Of a stretch of 32,325 bases of DNA, positions 26,177 to 32,325 are shown piece after piece (position 1 is the stretch's first letter; each line of letters starts with the position of its first letter). This stretch comes from Gamarada debralockiae (Eukaryota > Ascomycota > Leotiomycetes > Helotiales > Hyphodiscaceae): assembly GCA_002803225.1 (NCBI GenBank), contig NXFV01001455.1, positions 1 through 32,325 on the forward strand, read 5' to 3'. The notes beneath the pieces were generated by a model. It was not told where the DNA came from and did not search any database. It saw nothing but the letters and a program-made list of their open reading frames with translations. The translations under genes were made by a program, and so were the position numbers.

Positions 26177-27930
26177 ATGGCTCTTCTTCAGGTTATAGGG
26201 ACAACGGTGGTCGTGTCGTTGCTATTGGCCGCAGCTGGAGCTATCCGCCGGCTGTACTTCCATCCTTTGGCCAATATACCAGGACCAAAGCTTGCAGCAC
26301 TTACCTGGTGGTACGAGTTTTATTTTGATGCCATTCAGCAAGGCAGATATGTCTTCAAGATTCAGGAGCTTCACAAGCAATATGGTAGGTCTTTGATGCA
26401 GCCCCATCTGACGTGTTTACGCACGACTGGAGTGATAGAACAGCGTCACTGATCACCAAACACCTTCTTAGGTCCAATCATTCGTGTCACTCCAGACGAA
26501 ATTCATATCAACGATGTTGGCTTCCTAGATGCCGTATATGCGCCGTCTATGTCCCGCAGAGACAAGTATGACTATCAACTAAAGACCTTGCGTGTTCCCG
26601 GTGGCGTAGGCACAACGGTGCGCCATGATGTTCATAGAAAGCGCCGGGAAGCCCTCAGCCCGTTCTTCAGCAAACGGAATGTCACCTATCTTGAGCCGTT
26701 GATCACCAAGAAGGTCGAACAATTGTGTCAGTTGATCGCGAAACATGCGGCCGAAAAGTCGCCAGTCAATCTATCCGATGCACTTTTTGCGTTTTCCAAT
26801 GAGTCTGAATTCGATACGATATAGAGGTGGCATAATGCTAATAGAAGACAGTGTCGTCACAAATTTCTTATTCGCCCATCATACCGACATTCTTGCGGAT
26901 GAGACAAAGGCTGCGACACTCCGTCACAATAGCAACGAGCTTCTGTTGGGGATCAACGTCAACAAGCACTTCCCGTGGCTTCCTGACTTTCTCGAGTCTC
27001 TTCCACTGTCTGTAAGCAAACCATTAATGCCTCCAGGGCTGGTTGACATGCTGGCATTATTTGATGTAAGTCCCCGGCTTCACCACCGGACAATGGATCA
27101 TTGTTGACGTAGCGACGCAGAGAGTTCGTGCGGAGCTGGTTGGCATCATGAAAGCTAAATCGTCCGGAATTGCTAGTGAGAAGCCGCTAGGTCCAACAGG
27201 TAAAGAATCAGTATACGATTCCGTTCTCGACAACCCTATCTTACCACCACCTGAAAAGTCTTTACTCCGTCTTGAACAGGAGGGCGCACTCCTAGTCCTC
27301 GCCGGAACCGAATCACCAGCCAAGTCCCTCAATATCATCTTTTACCATCTACTTGCCAATCCCTCGATTCTCATCAAGCTCCGCACCGAACTCAGCGCAA
27401 TCCCGAAAACCGCCTCTTGGGCCGAGCTCGAGCAACTCCCTTTCCTCTCAGCAGTCCTCGAAGAAGGCAACCGCCTCTCATTTGGCGTAACGGCCCGAAC
27501 AGCTCGCATCGCGAGCGAACCACTCACCTACACTCCATCCTCTTACGTGACGTCCCCATCAACCCCATCAACTACTGGCAAACCCTACACTATCCCTGCG
27601 GGCACACCTATTAGTATAACGACCTTGAGCGCACACACTGCCGAATCCGTCTTCCCAACGCCTTTTGCTTTCGACCCAGAGCGCTGGCTTGGCGACGCCG
27701 GTCGCGAGCGCCGTAAGTTTCAGATGGCGTTTGGCAAAGGCTCGCGCAAATGCTTGGGCATCGAACTTGCGCGGGCTGAGCTATATCTTGTGACAGCAGC
27801 GCTGGTTAAGACGTTTGAAATGACGTTGTGGCAGACAGATGAGAGCGATGTCGCATTTATCCATGATTACCAGGTTTCGATGCCGAAGCTGGATTCGAAG
27901 GGTGTCAGGGTTATGGCAAGGGCGCTTTGA
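26177..27930 (+). CDS. Cytochrome P450 monooxygenase, one doubtful splice junction
   Basis: Microsomal haem-thiolate monooxygenase, about 521 aa if fully spliced. Exons are 26177-26384, 26472 to about 26801, about 26848-27065, and 27121-27930. Introns 1 (87 bp, GTAGGT) and 3 (55 bp, GTAAGT) are clean. Visible parts: an N-terminal membrane anchor (VIGTTVVVSLLLAAAGAI) with the Pro-rich hinge PLANIPGPK; I-helix AGTES (about 313-317, a variant of AGxET); ExxR in EEGNRLSF (E367, R370); PERW (438-441); and the haem loop FGKGSRKCLG with Cys about 463. The haem and ExxR residues are intact. The sequence style resembles the CYP58/trichodiene-oxygenase-like group, which is tentative. Odd point: to join FSN to DSVVTNF, the middle intron should leave after AATG and return at AC, but no GT sits at that donor; the nearby GA|GTCTGA donor breaks the frame. 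Loss of two bases would explain it, so the gene may be recently damaged. Confidence 0.85.
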
Positions 27931-28208
27931 GGGAAGAATGGGCGAAGGTGCTACGTGGACAGAGGTGAATAGAGCAGATCGATGATGCGTAACATTTGCT
28001 AAGAATGAAGCCGGTATCAAGCTGATAATAACCCGAAAATATGCCACATATGAATCATTCTGTCTTTTTCAACGACCAAATGCTGGGTTTAGATCAAAAG
28101 TCCTCTTGCGTGACTAAGGCGCCAAAATTCGTCAGAGGCAGGCCCGAGAACGTACTACGACCGCGGCGGCGACAAGGCGGCTACTTGCTAGCGAATACCT
28201 GGACTACA

Positions 28209-28266
28209 GGCATAGCAGGACAACTGAGCACGGGCATAGCAGGGGCTGGAGAATAGGCATAGCAGG
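28209..28266 (+). repeat. GGCATAGCAGG, three copies at 23-24 bp spacing
   Basis: Exact copies at 28209-28219, 28233-28243 and 28256-28266. The spacers between them differ, so this is an old or imperfect tandem repeat. Confidence 0.8.
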
Positions 28267-28962
28267 TTGGGGGGAAGAGGGAGAACGACTGCTCTACTTT
28301 AGTTAGGAACGCGTACATACGCTGCCTGGCTAGGGGTATATAGGGCGCAACTCCTGCGAGATACTGTCAGCCTTGTAGAGATGGGAGACCCGGTAATGTA
28401 ACGCGAAGCAGCGTCTGCTGTAAAGCGTGGCATATAATGGCAGGTGACAGTCGAGGTGGGGGCTCTATTGGGCCAATGGCTATTAGTCACTGGGCGGTAT
28501 CCGGTAGAGTGACGGGACTCGTATGACACTGTCTATATAGCCTGAGGGGACGGATGCGTGTGTCGGTCTATAGGGAGAGTATATAGGGCAATAGGCATGG
28601 TGTGCTGATATAGGCTTAAGGGGCATAGGGGCTTTTCACTGGGGCCAACCTTTTAAACCAAGAGAAAAATAGTGGGCCTACGGGCAAGAGTCTTGATTAT
28701 GTTTCCCGACATTGGCCAATCATTAACAGGTCGTTGATCCATAGGGCAGAGTACTCCAGCTATATGCGGGGTGGTCATGATCTAACCTTCACTCGTATTT
28801 CGGATCGGCGATCATTGCCAGATTGGTATTAGACTACTGACGTCCCTCGATAGACACTCCACCCCTGGCATCCATAGTTAATCTTCGATCTCTTTCGAGC
28901 AGTTTATGTTCTGGACAAAGGATGAATGCTTACCACATAGTATGCCTTGAGGATCTATAGTG

Positions 28963-28996
28963 TTATCGGTGATATCGGTGGTATCGGTTATATCGG
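28963..28996 (+). repeat. 9-bp microrepeat TATCGGTGR
   Basis: About 3.7 units (TATCGGTGA, TATCGGTGG, TATCGGTTA, TATCGG) in the leader side of the reductase gene, roughly 150-185 bases before its ATG. Confidence 0.75.
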
Positions 28997-29012
28997 ACCT
29001 TCCTGTCGTCTG

Positions 29013-29018
29013 TATATA
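29013..29018 (+). promoter_or_regulatory. TATA-like box of the reductase gene
   Basis: TATATA, 129-134 bases before the ATG at 29147; position fits a fungal core promoter. Confidence 0.35.
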
Positions 29019-29146
29019 GCTGAGCAATACAAAAATCGCGTCTATCCTAGCTAAACAATGTAACATTTTCGGGACGGTCTTGCCTACGCTTTCATAAGTC
29101 ATCTACAAATCCCGTCGAATCATACTATACATACCAAACAGTCATC

Positions 29147-30184
29147 ATGCCTCCCAGCAACCGCGCATCATGGCTCATGGCTAAACAGTCACCCGTCAAC
29201 GTTGTGGATTCTGCACCATACACTTCTCCCTCAGCCAACGAACTCGTCATCAAAACCAAAGCCATAGCCCTAAACCCAGCTGATGTTGTTGTCCAGAAAC
29301 TTGGAATCCTCTTACAGGATTACCCAGCAATTCTGGGCTGCGATGTTGCAGGTGAGGTTGTGGAAGTTCACCCTTCCTTGGCAGATGTCTACAGCATCGG
29401 TGATCGTGTCATTGGCGCAGCCGCATGTTTGAATAGGAAAGACGGCACGTACTGTTACTCGGCCTTTCAAGAGTATGTGGTTCTGAAGTTTCCCTTCATT
29501 GCCAAAATTCCGAAAGAGGTGGCATATGAGGATGCCGCGGTGTTGCCACTGGGGATCAATACCGCCGCCAGCTGTTTGTTTATGGATAAGACCCTTGGGC
29601 TCAATGCGCCATCAATTGATGGCACAAAATCCAGTCAAGGCAAGACACTCTTGGTTTGGGGTGCCAGCAGCAGTGTAGGCTCTTGCGGCGTGCAAATGGC
29701 CACTCGCGCTGGGTACGAGGTTGTGGGTGTTGCGAGTAAGAGAAATCATGAAATGGTCAAAGGCTTGGGAGCGAGCGTGTGCTTCGACCAGAGTGATCCA
29801 ACTCTTGTTGAAGATATTGTGACATACCTGAACGGTAAAGAGGTGGTCGGGGCATATGGTGCCATTGTTAATGATTCCGCTTTGAACGCCATGTGTGAGA
29901 TCCTCGACAGAAGTGGCGGGAGGAAATTGGTGGCGTCTGTGATGCCAGGTGCAGAAGAGAAGGCAACGAAAGGAGTGAAAATTATAACAAATTTTGCCAC
30001 AGACATAGCTCGCAGTGAAGTTGGAAAGGCCATTTGGCAATGGCTTAACAAAACCATGGAGGAAAACAGGATAAAGTATATGCCACAGTCGGAGGTCGTT
30101 GGCAAAGGATTGGAGCAGGTACAGCAGTCTGTTGATCTGTTGGCAAAAGGAGTTAGTGCGAAGAAGCTGGTCGTGTCGATTTGA
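29147..30184 (+). CDS. Medium-chain dehydrogenase/reductase, CipB-like zinc-binding oxidoreductase
   Basis: Single exon, 345 aa, good start context (CATCATGCC). This is an NADP-dependent quinone/enoyl-reductase-type member of the MDR superfamily. An N-terminal GroES-like domain has ALNPADVVVQ (about 41-50), LGCDVAGEVVEV (63-74) and GDRVIG. The Rossmann domain has the WGASSSVGS motif (171-179), followed by GYEVVGVASKRN, where the basic residues after the second strand favour NADP. The zinc-binding cysteines of classical alcohol dehydrogenases are not present, so it is probably zinc-independent despite the usual family name. It resembles fungal CipB and trans-acting enoyl reductases in layout; no polyketide synthase lies in the window, so the first is more likely. 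The end AKKLVVSI is typical. Cytosolic. It runs in the same direction as the P450 1.2 kb upstream, with no evidence of joint control. Confidence 0.92.
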   Translation: MPPSNRASWLMAKQSPVNVVDSAPYTSPSANELVIKTKAIALNPADVVVQKLGILLQDYPAILGCDVAGEVVEVHPSLADVYSIGDRVIGAAACLNRKDGTYCYSAFQEYVVLKFPFIAKIPKEVAYEDAAVLPLGINTAASCLFMDKTLGLNAPSIDGTKSSQGKTLLVWGASSSVGSCGVQMATRAGYEVVGVASKRNHEMVKGLGASVCFDQSDPTLVEDIVTYLNGKEVVGAYGAIVNDSALNAMCEILDRSGGRKLVASVMPGAEEKATKGVKIITNFATDIARSEVGKAIWQWLNKTMEENRIKYMPQSEVVGKGLEQVQQSVDLLAKGVSAKKLVVSI

Positions 30185-30489
30185 GCTTCCTTACCATATT
30201 ATGCGATTGGAATTGATAGAGACTCTCCCATGGCACGAGCAATGCTTACACGAAGTACTTAAAAGGAAGCGAAACTTAATATGTACCTACCTGGCATGCT
30301 CTCCCATATCGCTGATTATATGCCCTTCTCGTCGAGGTCTGTGATGGATTTGGTGTCGACGGAAGAGGTCATGGTTTTCTGTAAGGCGGTTTTTTTATGT
30401 AGACCCTGTCACGTGTATAAATTCCGCTAGGCTATAGCTACGGCAGAGTTCGTGTCACTCCATCATGTCCAACAATGTATCCCGGTAGG
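30185..30489. other. Convergent intergenic spacer
   Basis: The 3' flanks of the reductase (plus) and of the LPxELR-motif gene (minus). No gene or structured element seen; a GTCACGTGTA E-box-like string lies at about 30408-30417. Confidence 0.5.
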
Positions 30490-31680
30490 TTAATACACAC
30501 TCTTTGACGCGTCCCATTTGGTCTTCACCACGATACCTTGAAGACTTAGTCGCTTGATTTCGACTACTCTGGACCGATCAACTTGCCATGGATTCTCGAG
30601 GTGGCAATTTTTGGAGGATCGCGTACGTGCTGCCGACAATCTGCCTAGCTCTTGTCGACAGCGCTTCAACTGTTTCCTTTTTCGCGGCAGCGGGGATGTA
30701 GGTGCAGATGTTTTCTCGAGGCAGCAAATGCCGGGGTCATGGGAAACATACCGATACCAGCCTGACGACGGTGGGGACAGGTCGCTAGAGGTAGCTGTAT
30801 GGTCGCTATTGAATTCGATCCAGAGCGGTGGATCAATTTGAAGCTGGCTGATACTGATCGGAATTGGCTCTGTGCTTGCCACTTCGCGGCGAATGGCGGC
30901 AGCGAGGCGCGCAAGAGGTGCCATTGCGATAGGATCTATCTCACTAGGCGACTCGTAAATTGGCAGGACGACGTCAATATCACCAGTTTCACCGAGCCAC
31001 TTCCGGCTCAGCGGTGGGCGTTCCCTCTCGTCCAGGGCAAGATCCTCTAGCTTCGTGCGGTCGGAGATGAATGCGAGATGTAGATTGATACCTCGCAGTC
31101 TTCTCAATGGACGCACAACAGATATGTTGAAAAGTAACGCTACTGGAATTTCCAACGAGCGAAGTCCAATTCTCTTGAATCTAATTGTAGAAAGAAGCCT
31201 GGCCATCCCCGACTGAGCACCCCGCCATGCATCTGGATGGGCACCGCTGCAGTACAGGGTGCTCCTGCGGTCTATCTCATGATGCCAACCCCGTGAACCA
31301 TCTTCCCATTGATCACTGAACAGCCTCCTGTCTGGTATAACGCTGAGGTTCCCAATCGTCACGGCGATGCATAACCCAGGATGATGGTCCTTTGCAAATA
31401 TATGACGATGATGCACATTCCTCCGACCAAGAAACGTAGCGATATCCAGACTGGATTTGAAGAAGGGCTGTTTTCCTGAAAATACGGACGAAACTTCGTC
31501 CCGAACCTGTCTGTTCACTGCTAGAAGGCTGCATGTTGTGAAAGCCTGTTGCGGGGAGGTACTCGCGAGATCTTCATCAACGATTATGGTCCAAATCGTA
31601 TCACGCAGCTCGCAAGGCAGATTGAGGAGTTCGCATTCGATTTTAATGTCACTCGCATTTTGCTCTAATTCTAATCGCAT
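30490..31680 (-). CDS. Hypothetical protein with N-terminal LPxELRxxIW (2EXR/F-box-like) motif
   Basis: Single exon, 396 aa. Near the N-terminus, ELLNLPCELRDTIWTIIVDED (about 17-37) is the hydrophobic motif common at the start of many fungal 2EXR/F-box-like proteins. It is followed by CSLLAVNRQVRDEVSSVF, the second typical block (about 52-69). These proteins are lineage-expanded in filamentous ascomycetes and mostly uncharacterised. The rest is a mixed alpha/beta region without known catalytic residues, ending in a basic Arg/Lys/Ser-rich tail. No signal peptide or membrane segment. The frame is long and intact, and codon usage looks coding. The function stays unknown; a substrate adaptor in ubiquitin ligation is possible only by analogy to F-box proteins. 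Confidence 0.8.
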   Translation of the reverse strand: MRLELEQNASDIKIECELLNLPCELRDTIWTIIVDEDLASTSPQQAFTTCSLLAVNRQVRDEVSSVFSGKQPFFKSSLDIATFLGRRNVHHRHIFAKDHHPGLCIAVTIGNLSVIPDRRLFSDQWEDGSRGWHHEIDRRSTLYCSGAHPDAWRGAQSGMARLLSTIRFKRIGLRSLEIPVALLFNISVVRPLRRLRGINLHLAFISDRTKLEDLALDERERPPLSRKWLGETGDIDVVLPIYESPSEIDPIAMAPLARLAAAIRREVASTEPIPISISQLQIDPPLWIEFNSDHTATSSDLSPPSSGWYRYVSHDPGICCLEKTSAPTSPLPRKRKQLKRCRQELGRLSAARTRSSKNCHLENPWQVDRSRVVEIKRLSLQGIVVKTKWDASKSVY

Positions 31681-32325
31681 TTGAAGAGGATGTTATAACT
31701 GCAACGCCTTTATTAGCTTTGTCTCCTACCTAAACTATGAGCGTACGGAAGTCTTACTTACCTCTGCTGGACAAACAAATTCCTTGGATAGTGTGCAGTA
31801 TCATAAGACTACTCATAAGGTAGACGGTTCAGAGAAGGCTGACGAACAGATTGGATGCGTGGGCATCGATTTGATCGGGTGGTCGTGAGGGTTTTGATGC
31901 TCGTTACGCTCGTAGTTAGTCCGCCAGGCTTCGGAAAGGCGAAGAGCTTTTCGTAAACGGATAAAAGGGTTACAAAAGCGCTGCAGGCTCTCGAAGGAGC
32001 ATAGAGGGGAGTACGGAAAACAAAAGTTTTGAGAGGATGGTAAACTTTTGTTGTTCGCCAAGGATTAGTCATCCGCGTGATTCCTTTGAAATGATATCAC
32101 TTGTCAGATTTATGGCTTGGCTGGGGTAGGATAGGGTCACGTGGACGATAGTGAAAGAGCTTCGGTATCCCCTAAAATCGTCAGGCAGGCACATACTACG
32201 TAGCTGCGATGCCTGGCGCGGCCAATGTCTCAGCGGACGAGGGGATAGTGATATTTCTAATGAACTTGACTTGATTCTTATTCCAGTTCTACCTGCGGTA
32301 GAGCCTGTATATATAGAGCTCTGTA
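31681..32325. other. Right-hand end, no gene recognised
   Basis: Two overlapping minus-strand frames (31809-32072 and 31813-32061) over the same bases show no motif and are probably chance. A GGTCACGTGG E-box-like element lies at about 32135-32144 and a TATATATAG at about 32308-32316, possibly the start of a promoter for a gene to the right. Confidence 0.45.

Larger units (their letters stand above)
27931..29146. other. Intergenic region, P450 to reductase, with small repeats
   Basis: No gene supported. It has three copies of GGCATAGCAGG near 28.2 kb, many scattered TATAGG strings between 28.3 and 28.65 kb, and a 9-bp microrepeat at about 28.96 kb (all below). A TATATA at 29013-29018 may serve the reductase gene. 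Confidence 0.5.

Noticed and set aside
28209..28266. CRISPR-like array
   Set aside because: Units are 11 bp with short unequal spacers, in a fungal genome; this is an ordinary small repeat.
26177..30184. P450 plus reductase as a secondary-metabolite cluster
   Set aside because: No backbone synthase, transporter or pathway regulator is in the window; two oxidoreductases alone are not enough.

Overview
The window is nuclear DNA of a filamentous ascomycete (Pezizomycotina, most likely Leotiomycetes; the class is an inference from gene style only). It carries short GT-AG introns with CTRAY-like branch points, a KDM5 histone demethylase, an SLX1 nuclease, secreted type-B carboxylesterase and P450 families, and remains of a HET-domain gene. 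I see no rRNA, tRNA or CRISPR array.

Layout. (1) 1-3.4 kb: a promoter stretch with four TGACTCA-type sites, then a five-exon orphan gene of about 699 aa that I assembled by splicing; I recognise no family. (2) 3.4-7.5 kb: a gene-poor, decayed region. It holds a pseudogene of a 6-phosphogluconate/3-hydroxyisobutyrate dehydrogenase-like protein and three diverged, broken copies of one unrecognised small gene, all on the minus strand. (3) 8.0-19.2 kb: conserved, intact genes. These are a secreted carboxylesterase (3 exons, minus), SLX1 (3 exons, minus) and a large KDM5/Jhd2-type demethylase (6 exons, plus) that is divergent from SLX1 across about 1.07 kb. (4) 20-25.5 kb: a C2H2 zinc-finger gene of uncertain start; an 851-bp near-perfect palindrome with GC-rich 17-bp repeats at its ends and an AT-rich interior, which looks like a foldback or MITE-type element altered by transitions only; a heavily broken HET-domain gene; and a decayed paralogue of the zinc-finger gene. 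(5) 26.2-31.7 kb: a cytochrome P450 with one doubtful splice junction, a CipB-like medium-chain dehydrogenase/reductase, and a single-exon protein with an N-terminal LPxELRxxIW motif.

How the genes relate. SLX1 (structure-specific DNA nuclease) and KDM5 (H3K4 demethylase) are housekeeping nuclear genes sharing an intergenic region. The esterase, P450 and reductase are plausible degradative or detoxifying enzymes, but nothing shows that they form a cluster. The zinc-finger/palindrome/HET/zinc-finger-relic block and the 3.4-7.5 kb block are where duplication and gene death are concentrated. All gene models come from reading splice signals and frames by eye; database similarity was not tested.
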